Source of the DNA: Roseateles aquatilis
Lineage (GTDB): Bacteria; Pseudomonadota; Gammaproteobacteria; Burkholderiales; Burkholderiaceae_C
Length of the DNA stretch: 64,000 nt
Direction: 5' to 3'
Assembly (NCBI RefSeq): GCF_002205645.1
Contig: NZ_NIOF01000008.1
Coordinates: forward strand, 1 to 64,000
Shown: in pieces, positions 52,881 to 63,216 of the stretch
Layout: each line of letters opens with the position of its first letter
Position numbering within the stretch: the stretch's first letter is position 1
Position numbers and translations under genes: made by a program
Notes under the pieces: generated by a model
Told to the model about the DNA's origin: nothing
What the model saw: only the letters and a program-made list of their open reading frames with translations
Database searches by the model: none

Positions 52881-55142
52881 ATGAGCTTCCTGGACAAGAT
52901 CAAGAACAAGGGCAAGAACGAGACCGCGGGCGTCGACGTCGACACCGGTCCCAGCACCGAGCAATCGGGGCCGGCATCGGAAGACACGCAGGACTTCCAG
53001 CCCTCGATCATCACCACGGCGCAGCCCACGCCGGAGTTCCAGGACACCTCCGCCGGATACCAGCCGTCGGCCGTCGCGCCCGAGGCGCCGACGCCGATGC
53101 CTGCGGTGAAGGCCCCCGAGACCCGCCGCACCGGCCTGCTGACCTGGCTGGTGGCGGCCGGCCTGGTCGGCACGACGCTGACGGTGACGATGTCGCTGAT
53201 CGGCGGCAACCGCTCCGCGGCGCAGGTGCGCGGCGCGGGTCAGGCGGCGATGCAGTCTCAGCGTCTGGCCAAGGCGGTCTCGACCGCGCTGCTGGGCAAC
53301 AAGAACGCGTTCCCGGAAATGAAGGAAGCGTCCGACGTGCTGACCGGCGTCATCGGCTCGCTGCGCGATGGCGGCGGCGATCTGGCGAAGGCGCCGGGCT
53401 CGGTCGACGGCATCCTGGAGCAGATCGCGCCGATGGTGGCGCGCGCCGACAAGAACACCAAGGTCATGCTGGCGCAGGAAAAGGTGCTGACGCAGGTCGG
53501 CACCGCGCTGCGCGCCATCAACCGGCAGTCGTCCGACCTGCTGGAGAGCGCCGAGGCGGTGGCCTCGCTGTCGCTGCAGAGCTCGGCCCCGACCGGCGAG
53601 GTCGCCGCGGTCGGCCAGCTGGTGATGCTGACCCAGCGCATCGGCAAGTCCGCCAACGAATTCCTGACGCAGGACGGCGTGAGCCCCGAGGCCGTCTTCC
53701 TGCTGGGCAAGGACCTGAACGCGTTCCGCGAGATCGCCCAGGCGCTGCTGAACGGCAACCCGGAACTGCGCCTGGCCGGTGCGAAGGACCCGCAGGTGCG
53801 CGAGCGCCTGAAGGTGCTGCTGACCCAGTATGACCAGACCCGCACGCAGGCCACCGCGATCCTGTCCAACCTGCAGGGCCTGGTGTCCGCCCGCGAGGCG
53901 CAGACCGCGATCCTGAACGACAGCGAGGTGCTGCGCAAGGATCTGGACGAGCTGTCGCTGGGCCTGGAATCGGCCGGCGGCCTGAACCCGCTGCTGCTGA
54001 TCGGCATGATCGCGTCGCTGGCGCTGCTGGTGATCGGCTCGGTCGGTTTCCTGCGCCTGTACGTCGCCGACCAGGGCCGCCGCGCCCAACTGGCGGAAGC
54101 GCAGCGTCGCGAGGCCGAGGCGCAGGAGCAGGAAGCCAAGCGCGTCAACGATGCCAACCAGGCCGCGATTCTGCGTCTGATGAACGAGCTGCAGACGGTC
54201 GCGGAAGGCGACCTGACGCACCAGGCGACGGTGACGGAGGACATCACCGGCGCGATCGCCGACTCGGTGAACTACACCGTGGAAGAGCTGCGCACGCTGG
54301 TGCACCAGGTGCAGACGACGGCGGTGCGGGTGACCGACACGACGGCGCAGGTCGACCAGACGTCGACCGAGCTGCTGGCCGCCTCGACCGAACAGCTGCA
54401 CGAGATCCGCGCCACCGGCGAGGCCGTGCTGCAGATGGCGCACCGGATCAACGACGTGTCCGCGCAGGCACAGCAGACCGCCGACGTGGCCCGCCAGTCG
54501 CGGCAGGCCGCCGAGCAGGGCCTGGAGGCGATGCAGAACACGATCGGCGGCATGAACCAGATCCGCGACCACATCCAGGAGACGTCCAAGCGCATCAAGC
54601 GCCTGGGCGAGTCCTCGCAGGAAATCGGCGAGATCACCGAGCTGATCTCCGACATTACCGAGCAGACCAACGTGCTGGCGCTGAACGCGGCCATCCAGGC
54701 GGCGTCCGCCGGTGAAGCGGGTCGCGGCTTCTCGGTGGTGGCGGAAGAAGTGCAGCGCCTGGCGGAACGCTCCGCCGACGCGACGCGCCGGATCGCGGCG
54801 CTGGTCAAGACCATTCAGACCGACACGCACGACGCGGTGGCCGCCATGGAGCGCTCCACGCTGGGCGTGGTCGAGGGCACGAAGCTGTCCGACGCGGCCG
54901 GCCGCGCGCTGGAGGACATCGACTCGGTGTCCCGCCGCCTGGACGACCTGATCGGCGAGATCTCGTCGGTCGCGCAGAACGAAGCGCGCGCCGCCAACGA
55001 GGTCGGCGCCAACATCCAGCACATCTTCGCGGTGACCGAGCAGACCTCCGAGGGCACGCGCTCGACGGCGCAGATGGTGCATGAGCTGTCGCGGTCCGCC
55101 GACGCGCTGAAGCAGTCGGTGGCCCGGTTCAAGGTCTCCTGA
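52881..55142 (+). CDS. pilJ: Methyl-accepting chemotaxis protein PilJ
   Basis: PilJ is the membrane receptor of the Chp system; in Pseudomonas it senses surface contact and pilin. The 753-residue protein has a cytosolic N-terminus of about 80 residues, TM1 (about 83-105, LLTWLVAAGLVGTTLTVTM), a periplasmic PilJ-type sensor of about 260 residues, TM2 (about 368-390, LLLIGMIASLALLVIGSVGF), a HAMP-like linker, and the conserved signalling hairpin near 590 (LNAAIQAASAGEAGRGFSVV). The C-terminal methylation helices are complete. The gene lies 67 bp after pilI and before chpA. Confidence 0.94.
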   Translation: MSFLDKIKNKGKNETAGVDVDTGPSTEQSGPASEDTQDFQPSIITTAQPTPEFQDTSAGYQPSAVAPEAPTPMPAVKAPETRRTGLLTWLVAAGLVGTTLTVTMSLIGGNRSAAQVRGAGQAAMQSQRLAKAVSTALLGNKNAFPEMKEASDVLTGVIGSLRDGGGDLAKAPGSVDGILEQIAPMVARADKNTKVMLAQEKVLTQVGTALRAINRQSSDLLESAEAVASLSLQSSAPTGEVAAVGQLVMLTQRIGKSANEFLTQDGVSPEAVFLLGKDLNAFREIAQALLNGNPELRLAGAKDPQVRERLKVLLTQYDQTRTQATAILSNLQGLVSAREAQTAILNDSEVLRKDLDELSLGLESAGGLNPLLLIGMIASLALLVIGSVGFLRLYVADQGRRAQLAEAQRREAEAQEQEAKRVNDANQAAILRLMNELQTVAEGDLTHQATVTEDITGAIADSVNYTVEELRTLVHQVQTTAVRVTDTTAQVDQTSTELLAASTEQLHEIRATGEAVLQMAHRINDVSAQAQQTADVARQSRQAAEQGLEAMQNTIGGMNQIRDHIQETSKRIKRLGESSQEIGEITELISDITEQTNVLALNAAIQAASAGEAGRGFSVVAEEVQRLAERSADATRRIAALVKTIQTDTHDAVAAMERSTLGVVEGTKLSDAAGRALEDIDSVSRRLDDLIGEISSVAQNEARAANEVGANIQHIFAVTEQTSEGTRSTAQMVHELSRSADALKQSVARFKVS

Positions 55143-55206
55143 TCCCGGCCCGGCCGGGGGGCGACGACCACCAGCGACGACACAAGAGCGACAACAAAGA
55201 GCGAGC

Positions 55207-58200
55207 ATGGACCTTACGCGCGAATCCGAGTTCCCCGCCGACCTGAGCCCGCTGGCCTGGGTCCAGGAGGAACTGCGCCGCACGCTGGAATCGGTGCACA
55301 AGGCCCTTCGCCGCGTGCTGCGCGATGCCGATGCGCGGGCTTCCACCCTGGGCGGCGACGGCCAGCCCAGCCCGGCGCTGCAAGGCGCCGCGCAGCAGAT
55401 GCATCAGGCGGCCGGCGTGCTGTCGGTGGTCAGCCTGCCGGCGGCGGCCCAGTTGCTGCGCGCCGCCGAGGCGACGCTGTTCCGGCTCGCGGAGAACCCC
55501 GCCGGGGTAACGGTGGCCGAGGTCGAGGCGGTCGAGCGCGCGGACTTCGCCGTGCTGGCCTTCATCGCCAAGACGCTGGCCGGCGGCGAGCCGAGCTCGC
55601 TGGCGCTGTTCCCCGCCTACCAGGCGCTGCAGGAACTCAACGGTGCCGGCCGCATCCATCCGGCCGACCTGTGGACCGAGGAATTCCGCTGGCGCGAGCT
55701 GCCGCTCGACCACGGCGTGCGGGCGCTGGCGCCCGAGCAGATGCGGGCCCCGTTCGAGGCGCTGTTGCTCAAGCAGATGCGCGCCCCGGCGCCCGGCCAG
55801 GGCCAGTTGCTGAGCGACCTGTGCGCCGGCCTGGCGCTGACGCAGACCCAGGCCAACGCGCGCACGCTCTGGCTGCTGGCCGCGGGTCAGTTCGAGGCCC
55901 AGTCGCGCGGCCTGCTGCCGGTGGACACGCTGGTGAAGCGGCTCGGCTCGCGCCTGCTGGCGCAACTGCGCGCCGGCAGCGATGCCGCGCCGTCGGAACG
56001 CCTGGCGAAGGACCTGCTGTTCTTCGCCGCCTCCGCGAAGCAGCCGGCCCCCGGCAACGCGCCGCGGCTGGAGGCGGTGCAACGCGTCTACGGTCTCGTG
56101 GATGCCGATGCGGTCGACTATCGCGACGACACGCTCGGCCGCATCGACCCGAACTGGGTGGTCGCCGCCAAGCGCCGCGTCGTCGCGGCCAAGGAATCCT
56201 GGGCTTCCGCCGCCGAAGGCGAGACCCACCGCCTGGGCGGCCTGGACGAGCAGTTCGCGCAGGTCTCCGAATCGCTGCAGCGGCTGTTCCCCAGCGGCGA
56301 GGTGCTGGGCGACACGCTGCGCCGCGCCGTCGTGGCGACGCTGCGCTCGGGCCGCGCGCCCGAACCCGCGCTGGCGATGGAGATCGCCACCTGCATGCTG
56401 TACCTGGAGGCGGCGCTCGAAGACGAGGCCTTCGACCAGCCGGAGCAGGGCGAGCGCGTCAAGGGCCTGGCCCGCCGCATCGAGTCCGTCGGCCACGGCG
56501 AGGCGCCGCTGCCGCTGGAAAGCTGGATGGAGGAGCTCTACCGCCGCGTGGCGGACCGGCAGACGCTGGGCTCCGTCGTGCACGAGCTGCGTGCCAGCCT
56601 GTCCGAGATCGAGCGCCAGTGCGACGAGTACTTCCGCGACCCCGCCAAGCGCGACCTGCTGATCCCGGTGCCGGGGCAACTGCAGACGATGCGCGGCGTG
56701 TTCACCGTGCTGGGCCTGTCGCAGGCGGCGCAGGCGACGCTGCGCATGCGCGACCAGGTCGACGAACTGGCCAACACCGAGGTCGATCCGACGCTGTCCG
56801 GGCCGCGTGCCCAGTTCGACCGCCTGGCCAACAACCTGGGCGCGCTCGGGTTCCTGATCGACATGCTCAGCGTCCAGCCGCAACTGGCCAAGCGCATGTT
56901 CCGCTACGACGAGGAGTCGGGCCTGCTGCAATCGCTGGTCGGCCGCGAAAGCGAGCAGCGCGCCCACGCCCACGAGCTGGCGGCGGCCGAGGCCGCCACG
57001 CAGCCGCAACTGATCGACCAGTTGCAGGCGACGGCGCAGGCCGTCGCGCAGGGTGAGCGTCCCACCGAGGACCTGGCCCGCGATCTGGAACGCATCTCCC
57101 ACGAAGCCCGCGCCGCCGACGATCTCGGCCTGGCGCAGGCCGCGCAGCAGGCGCAGCAGCAACTGCTGTCGGCCGGCGGCGATGCCGCGATCGGCAGCCA
57201 TGCCGCCGAGTCGCTGCAGCAATTCATCGAAGCCGCCGCGCCCGTCGCGCCGCCCGCGCAAGCGCCCAGCGCCCCCATTCCGCAAGCCGAGGAAGCCATC
57301 GACGAGGAGATGCTGGGCATCTTCCTGGAAGAGGCCGCCGAGGTCGCCGCGACCGCCCGCGAGGCACTGAACGCGCTGGCCCGCAACGGCAGCGACAAGG
57401 AACAGCTCACCACCGTCCGCCGCGCCTTCCACACGCTGAAGGGCAGCTCGCGCATGGTCGGCCTGAACGAGTTCGGCGAAGCCGGCTGGGCTTGCGAACA
57501 ACTTTTCAACCAGCGCCTGTCCGAGCACCCGCAGGCCGACGCCGACCTGCTGCGCTTCAGCAACGAGGCGCTGGACGCGTTCCAGGCCTGGGCCGCCGCG
57601 ATCGGCGAAGGCCGCCCGCACGGCTATCACAGCGCGCCGTTCCGCGCCGCCGCCGACGCGCTGCGCCTGGACAACCGCTATCAGCCGCTGCAAGTGTCGG
57701 CCGCGCCGCTGGCGACCGTTGCAGCCGGTGCCACGGCCGGTGTCGCGGCGAGCGTCGAGGCCGCCGTCGAGCCGTTGCCTCACGCGATCGAATCGATCGC
57801 GTCGCCCGATGTGATCGAGGTCGTCGACCTGCCGGCCGTGCCGGAACTCCACGACGTGCACGAGTTCGCGCTGCCGGATCTGGATCTGAGCCTGGACACG
57901 TCGACCGCGCCCGCCGCGCCGGTGACGGCGTCCGCGCCGACCGCCGACGAGCAGGCCGCGCTCGACCTGCTGGCCACGCTGGACGCGATGCCGCCGGTCG
58001 GCTCGCTCGAAGACCTGCCGCTGCTCGATCTGCCCGCGCTGGAACTGCCGGGCCTGGACGTGCCGCCGCTGCCGGTGGCCGACCTGAACATCGTCACCGC
58101 GGTCGACGGGCTGCGCGAGCCTGCCGCCGCAGCCACCGCGGAAGCGGCCGATCTGTCGCTGGACTTCCCCGCCGAGCTGCCGGAGCTGACGCAGGCGCTG

Positions 58201-61200
58201 CCCGAGCTGGACAGCGCCGTCGACATCGCCTCGCTGCGCGCGCCGACCCGGGACGTCGCCGAGATCATCGATGTCGTCGATGTGGAAGACCTGTCCGCGC
58301 TCGACCTGCCGGCGATCACCGCCGAGCCGCCGACGCTGGACGCCACGATGGCGCTGCCCACGGTGGGCGAGGTCGTCGACGTGTCCGAGCTGATCGACCC
58401 GCTCACCCCCGTCGCGTCGGACGAGGCGCACGCCGCGATCGAGCCGCCGGTCTTCCATGACGAGCCGACGCTCGCCCTGGAGCCGACCCAGACGCTGGAC
58501 CTGCCGGCCGGATGGCCGACGGACGCGCCGCTGCTGGAGATCGAGGCCACGTCGCCGATGCCGCTGGAGGACCTGCCGGACGAACCGGCCGTCGCCGACG
58601 AACCCGCGCTCGACCTGCTGGATCTGTCCGACCTGTCCAACCTGAATACCGCCGCGGCGCCCGCGATCGAAGCGCCGGCCGCGGACGACGTCGCGCTGAC
58701 GCTGGACCTGGCGCAGGAGCTCGTGGCCGCCGCGCCGGCCGCCGAGGCCGCGCCGGAAGGCGGCGACGCCGAGGCGCCGATCGATCCGGACTTCGGTACG
58801 CCGCCGGAGGGTCTGGCGCCGCGCAGCCTGTCCGATCTGGACCTGCCCGATCTCGACCTGCCGTCCGCGCCCGCCCATGCGCAGGCGGTTCATGAAGAGG
58901 CGGCCCACGAGGTCCCGCACGCCCCGGCGCTGAGCCTGGTCGGCGGCACCGCGGTGTCGTCGCCGTTGCCGCAGGACGAGGTCGTCGAGGAGAGCGACGA
59001 GGGCGTCAAGGTCATCGGCCCGCTGCGCATCAGCATCGCGCTGTTCAACATCTTCCTGAACGAGGCCGACGAGCGCTCGCGCCGCCTGCAGGTCGAGCTG
59101 AGCGAATGGTCGCTGTTGCCGCAGGCCCCGCTGCCGCAGGACGCGGAAGCGCTGGCGCACGGTCTGGCCGGCAGCGCCGCGACGGTTGGATTCGACGACC
59201 TGTCGACGCTGGCCCGCTGCCTGGAGCACGCGCTGGGGCGCGCGCAGGGGCACGAGGTCGGTGATCCGACGCTGTTCCCACGTGCCTCCGACGAGATCCG
59301 CCGCCTGCTGCATCAATTCGCCGCCGGTTTCCTGAAGGAAGCCGAGCCCGCGCTGCTGGCCGAGCTGCAGGGCTTCGAGCCCGGCGCGCTGCTGCCCGAC
59401 GGCCATGCCGACAGCGACGAGGGCCTGCTGGCCATGTCGCTGGAGGAGGTCTCCACCGCCGCGCTGCCCGCCAGCCTGGCGAATGCGTCGGTGTCCGCGG
59501 TGACGCCGCACGTGCCGGCGACGCCGCAGGAAGCCTTCCACGACGCGGCCATGGCCGCCGACGACGATTTCGACTTCAACCTGCCCGACCAGATCGAGCC
59601 GGAGTTGATGCCGATCTTCGAGGAAGAGGCCGAAGACCTGCTCGGCGAGCTGCACGGCGCGCTGCGCGAGTGGGCCGCCCAACCGGCCAACGCCGGCCGT
59701 GCCGCCGCCTGCATGCGGGTGCTGCACACCTTCAAGGGCGGTGCCCGCCTGGCCGGTGCGATGCGCCTGGGCGAGCTGGCCCACCAGCTGGAATCGCAGA
59801 TCGAGCGCCTGGTGTCCGACGGCGAGCCGCGCCACGAGCAACTGCTCGCGCTGCAGGACGCCGGTGACGCGCTGGAGCACAGCTTCACCACGCTCCAACG
59901 CACCTGGCGCGACCCGGCGCCGGTGGTGCCCGCGCCGATGGCGCCGGCCGCGCCGGTGATGCCGGCTGTGGACCTGCCGGCTCCCATCCCCGCGACCGCG
60001 GCCGTCGAAACGATCGAGGCACCGGCCGAGGGCTCCGATGCCGTGGCGGCGCCGCTGGTCGAGGCCGTCGAGTCGCCTGATGCCGGCCATGCCGTCGACA
60101 CCGTCGCCCCATCCGCCGTCGAGCCAGCGCCCGCGGCCGAGCCCGCGCCGATCGTCGCCGCGGCCCCGCCGCGCGACATCGAGATCGACTGGGCCCACTT
60201 CAGCGAAATCGCCGATCTCGGCCAGCCGCTCGAAAGCGCGCCGGTCGCGCCGGCCGCGCAGGTCCGTGTCCGCGGCGTGGTGCTGGAACGCATGGCCGCG
60301 TTGTCCGGCGAGGTCAGCATCCGGCGCGCCCGCCTCGAGTCCGAGCTGGGCCAGATGCGCACCTCGCTCGGCGACCTCGACGACAACCTGGAGCGTCTGC
60401 GTACCCAACTGCGCGAGCTGGAGCTGCAGGCCGAGGCCCGCATCGCCACGCGCCAGGAAGCGGCGCAGGCCACCGGCAAGGACTTCGATCCGCTCGAGTT
60501 CGACCGCTACACCCGCTTCCAGGAGCTGACCCGCATGCTGGCGGAGTCGGTCAACGACGTGGCGACGGTGCAGCGCGGCCTGCAGCGCAACGTCGCGGCC
60601 GGCGAAGACGAACTGGCGGCGCAATCGCGCCTGACCCGCGAGCTGCAGGACGACCTGCTGCGCACGCGGATGGTGGAATTCGACAGCAGCCTGGGCGAGC
60701 GCCTGCACCGCGTCGTGCGGCAGGCCGCCCGCGAGAGCGGCAAGCAGGCGCAACTGGAAATCCGCGGTGGCGGCGTCGAACTGGACCGCGCGGTGCTGGA
60801 GCGCCTGACCGGCGCCTTCGAGCACCTGCTGCGCAACAGCGTCGTGCACGGCATCGAGCCGCCGCAGCAGCGCCAGGACGCCGGCAAGGCGGCGGCGGGA
60901 CGCATCGTGCTGAGCCTGCACCAGGAAGGCAACGAGATCCAGGTCCGCTTCGCCGACGACGGCGCCGGTCTGAACCTGGAGCGCATCCGCGCCCGTGGCC
61001 AGAGCCAGGGCCTGATCCAGCCGGACCAGGACCTGAGCGACGCGCAGTTGATGGACCTGATCTTCGAGCCGGGGTTCTCGACCGCCGAGGCCCTGACCGA
61101 GATGGCCGGCCGCGGCGTCGGCATGGACGTGGTCCGCTCCGAGGTGAACACGCTGGGCGGCTATGTGCTGACCGCGTCCACGCCGGGGCAGGGCGCCAGC

Positions 61201-62103
61201 TTCGAGCTGCGTGTGCCGCTGACGACGGCGCTGACGCAGGTCGTCGTGCTGCGTTACGGCGACCGCAAGGTCGCGGTGCCGGCCAGCCTGATGCTGTCGG
61301 TGCAGCGCATGCCGGCCGCGCAGGTCGAGAAGGCCTATGCCGAGGGCGCGCTGACGGCCGCCGGCGAGCGCATGCCGTTCTACTGGCTGGGCGGCCTGAT
61401 GCACCACAGCGATCGCGGCGTCGGGCAGGGCAAGACACTGCCGGTGGCGCTGGTGCACAGCGCGCAGCAGCGGCTGGCGCTGCACGTCGACGAGGTGCTG
61501 GGCAACCAGGAAGTCGTCGTCAAGAACCTGGGCCCGCAGCTGATGCAGGTCCCCGGTCTGGCGGGCATCAGTCTGCTGGCGTCCGGCGAGGTGGCGCTGA
61601 TCTACAACCCGGTGGCGCTGGCCAACCGCTACGGTCACGGCGCGCAGCAACGCGTGCACGAGGCCGAGGTGGCGGCGCAGGTGGTCGTCGAGGCGGCCGC
61701 CCCGCTGGCGCCGCTGGTGATGGTGGTGGACGATTCGCTGACCGTGCGCCGCGTCACCCAGCGCCTGCTGGAACGCGAGGGCTACCGCGTGCTGCTGGCC
61801 AAGGACGGCCTGGACGCGATGGAGCGGCTGGCCGGCGACGAACTGCCCACGGTCGTGCTGTCGGACATCGAGATGCCGCGCATGGACGGCTTCGACCTGG
61901 TGCGCAACCTGCGCGCGGACACGCGTCTGGCGGTGCTGCCGGTGATCATGATCACGTCGCGCATCGCCCAGAAGCACCGCGACTATGCACAACAGCTCGG
62001 TGTGGACCATTATTTGGGCAAGCCCTATGACGAAGAGCACCTGCTCGGACTGATCGCCCGATACACTGCGCACCATTCCGCCGGTCGCCCGGTGAGGGCC
62101 TAG
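55207..62103 (+). CDS. chpA: ChpA hybrid chemosensory kinase with multiple Hpt domains
   Basis: ChpA is the CheA-like kinase of the Chp pathway that phosphorylates PilG and PilH. The 2298-residue protein has Hpt-type bundles with His at 66 (weak motif), 742 (FHTLKGSSRMVG), 1318 (AHGLAGSAATVGF) and 1507 (LHTFKGGARLAG), and a bundle where Gln493 (LQTMRGVFTVLGL) replaces His. After an acidic Ala/Pro linker (about 840-1250) comes the dimerisation helix pair, the ATPase domain (N box LLRNSVVHGIE, Asn1877; GRGVGMDVV), a CheW-like domain and a receiver with Asp2220 (VLSDIEMPRMDG). P. aeruginosa ChpA also carries several Hpt copies including non-His variants. It is the largest gene here. Confidence 0.94.
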   Translation: MDLTRESEFPADLSPLAWVQEELRRTLESVHKALRRVLRDADARASTLGGDGQPSPALQGAAQQMHQAAGVLSVVSLPAAAQLLRAAEATLFRLAENPAGVTVAEVEAVERADFAVLAFIAKTLAGGEPSSLALFPAYQALQELNGAGRIHPADLWTEEFRWRELPLDHGVRALAPEQMRAPFEALLLKQMRAPAPGQGQLLSDLCAGLALTQTQANARTLWLLAAGQFEAQSRGLLPVDTLVKRLGSRLLAQLRAGSDAAPSERLAKDLLFFAASAKQPAPGNAPRLEAVQRVYGLVDADAVDYRDDTLGRIDPNWVVAAKRRVVAAKESWASAAEGETHRLGGLDEQFAQVSESLQRLFPSGEVLGDTLRRAVVATLRSGRAPEPALAMEIATCMLYLEAALEDEAFDQPEQGERVKGLARRIESVGHGEAPLPLESWMEELYRRVADRQTLGSVVHELRASLSEIERQCDEYFRDPAKRDLLIPVPGQLQTMRGVFTVLGLSQAAQATLRMRDQVDELANTEVDPTLSGPRAQFDRLANNLGALGFLIDMLSVQPQLAKRMFRYDEESGLLQSLVGRESEQRAHAHELAAAEAATQPQLIDQLQATAQAVAQGERPTEDLARDLERISHEARAADDLGLAQAAQQAQQQLLSAGGDAAIGSHAAESLQQFIEAAAPVAPPAQAPSAPIPQAEEAIDEEMLGIFLEEAAEVAATAREALNALARNGSDKEQLTTVRRAFHTLKGSSRMVGLNEFGEAGWACEQLFNQRLSEHPQADADLLRFSNEALDAFQAWAAAIGEGRPHGYHSAPFRAAADALRLDNRYQPLQVSAAPLATVAAGATAGVAASVEAAVEPLPHAIESIASPDVIEVVDLPAVPELHDVHEFALPDLDLSLDTSTAPAAPVTASAPTADEQAALDLLATLDAMPPVGSLEDLPLLDLPALELPGLDVPPLPVADLNIVTAVDGLREPAAAATAEAADLSLDFPAELPELTQALPELDSAVDIASLRAPTRDVAEIIDVVDVEDLSALDLPAITAEPPTLDATMALPTVGEVVDVSELIDPLTPVASDEAHAAIEPPVFHDEPTLALEPTQTLDLPAGWPTDAPLLEIEATSPMPLEDLPDEPAVADEPALDLLDLSDLSNLNTAAAPAIEAPAADDVALTLDLAQELVAAAPAAEAAPEGGDAEAPIDPDFGTPPEGLAPRSLSDLDLPDLDLPSAPAHAQAVHEEAAHEVPHAPALSLVGGTAVSSPLPQDEVVEESDEGVKVIGPLRISIALFNIFLNEADERSRRLQVELSEWSLLPQAPLPQDAEALAHGLAGSAATVGFDDLSTLARCLEHALGRAQGHEVGDPTLFPRASDEIRRLLHQFAAGFLKEAEPALLAELQGFEPGALLPDGHADSDEGLLAMSLEEVSTAALPASLANASVSAVTPHVPATPQEAFHDAAMAADDDFDFNLPDQIEPELMPIFEEEAEDLLGELHGALREWAAQPANAGRAAACMRVLHTFKGGARLAGAMRLGELAHQLESQIERLVSDGEPRHEQLLALQDAGDALEHSFTTLQRTWRDPAPVVPAPMAPAAPVMPAVDLPAPIPATAAVETIEAPAEGSDAVAAPLVEAVESPDAGHAVDTVAPSAVEPAPAAEPAPIVAAAPPRDIEIDWAHFSEIADLGQPLESAPVAPAAQVRVRGVVLERMAALSGEVSIRRARLESELGQMRTSLGDLDDNLERLRTQLRELELQAEARIATRQEAAQATGKDFDPLEFDRYTRFQELTRMLAESVNDVATVQRGLQRNVAAGEDELAAQSRLTRELQDDLLRTRMVEFDSSLGERLHRVVRQAARESGKQAQLEIRGGGVELDRAVLERLTGAFEHLLRNSVVHGIEPPQQRQDAGKAAAGRIVLSLHQEGNEIQVRFADDGAGLNLERIRARGQSQGLIQPDQDLSDAQLMDLIFEPGFSTAEALTEMAGRGVGMDVVRSEVNTLGGYVLTASTPGQGASFELRVPLTTALTQVVVLRYGDRKVAVPASLMLSVQRMPAAQVEKAYAEGALTAAGERMPFYWLGGLMHHSDRGVGQGKTLPVALVHSAQQRLALHVDEVLGNQEVVVKNLGPQLMQVPGLAGISLLASGEVALIYNPVALANRYGHGAQQRVHEAEVAAQVVVEAAAPLAPLVMVVDDSLTVRRVTQRLLEREGYRVLLAKDGLDAMERLAGDELPTVVLSDIEMPRMDGFDLVRNLRADTRLAVLPVIMITSRIAQKHRDYAQQLGVDHYLGKPYDEEHLLGLIARYTAHHSAGRPVRA

Positions 62104-62149
62104 CCGTCCGGTTTCGGCCCAACCAGACACGCCTCGCAGCGCACACACC

Positions 62150-63187
62150 ATGTCCGTGGTCGTCGATCATCTTGCCGAGTTGACTGGTTTCCGAGACCGC
62201 GATGTCATGGACGTCACGCTCGTCACGGCGCTGCGGGACCTGCTCAGCGGCCCGGTGGCGGTGGCGATCTACCGCTGCGTCGGGGAGCCCGGAGAGCAAC
62301 GCTGGTTGACCCGCGCCCGCCTGAACGTCGCCGACGCCGTCGCGACGGCCGACTCGTTGTGGGTGGACCCGGAAACGCTGCCGCGCCTGGCCGATCACCC
62401 GCGCCGCCTCGAGTGCCTGACGCAGCGCAGCGTGCTGCAACAGCGCGAGGGGTCCGAATGGATCACGACGTTCCCGCTCGCGACCGAGCGCGAGATCGTC
62501 GGCGTGCTGGAGCTCCACAGCGCGCGCCGCCTCAACGCCGAGGCGCAGCGCATGGTGGCCAGCGTGCTGCGGATCTATCACAACTTCCAGGGCCTGCTGG
62601 ACTACAGCGAGCGCGACACGCTGACCGGCCTGCTCAATCGCAAGACCTTCGACGAGAGCTTCCTCAAGGCCGTGTCCGAACTGCCGCTGCGCGCGCAGAC
62701 GCTGGCCTGCCAGGACCGCCGCCATGTTGGCGTGCATCCCCGCTACTGGCTGGGCGTGATCGACATCGACAACTTCAAGTCGATCAACGACCGCTTCGGC
62801 CACCTGATCGGCGACGAAGTGCTGCTGCTGCTGTCGCGGTTGATGCGCAGCAGCTTCCGCTTCAACGATCTGCTGTATCGCTTCGGCGGCGAGGAATTCG
62901 TCGTGCTGATGCGCTGCGAGGACGAGGCCGACGCGGCCCACGCGTTCGAGCGCTTCCGCCTCAACACCGAGGAGTACGCCTTCCCGCAGGTCGGCCGCCT
63001 CACCGTCAGCATCGGCTTCACCCAGATCCGCGCCGGAGACTCGCCGGCGGCCGCGTTCGAGCGTGCCGACAAGGCGGTCTACCACGCCAAGGGCGCGGGC
63101 CGGAACCAGGTGCAGAGCCACGCGACGCTGGTCGCGCAGGGCAGCATGATCGAGGCCCGCCAACTGAGCGACGTCGAGCTCTTCTGA
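62150..63187 (+). CDS. Diguanylate cyclase (GGDEF domain)
   Basis: This 345-residue protein makes c-di-GMP from two GTP. A GAF-like N-terminal part (residues about 10-150, LLSGPVAVAIYRCVGEPG) precedes a complete GGDEF domain: DTLTGLLNRKTFDESF, the active loop RFGGEEFVVLM, and an intact inhibitory site RFND exactly five residues before GGEEF, so product feedback is expected. No membrane helix is seen, so it is cytosolic. It lies 46 bp after chpA in the same direction, suggesting co-expression with the pilus system, where c-di-GMP is a known input. Confidence 0.9.
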   Translation: MSVVVDHLAELTGFRDRDVMDVTLVTALRDLLSGPVAVAIYRCVGEPGEQRWLTRARLNVADAVATADSLWVDPETLPRLADHPRRLECLTQRSVLQQREGSEWITTFPLATEREIVGVLELHSARRLNAEAQRMVASVLRIYHNFQGLLDYSERDTLTGLLNRKTFDESFLKAVSELPLRAQTLACQDRRHVGVHPRYWLGVIDIDNFKSINDRFGHLIGDEVLLLLSRLMRSSFRFNDLLYRFGGEEFVVLMRCEDEADAAHAFERFRLNTEEYAFPQVGRLTVSIGFTQIRAGDSPAAAFERADKAVYHAKGAGRNQVQSHATLVAQGSMIEARQLSDVELF

Positions 63188-63216
63188 TGCTCGTCTGAGT
63201 TTCTTCCGAGGTTCCC

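Noticed and set aside
55129-62151. A 2340-codon open frame on the minus strand opposite chpA
   Set aside because: Its translation is a Gln/His/Arg/Val-rich stretch with no domain, the mirror of a high-GC coding strand; chpA itself has clear domains.
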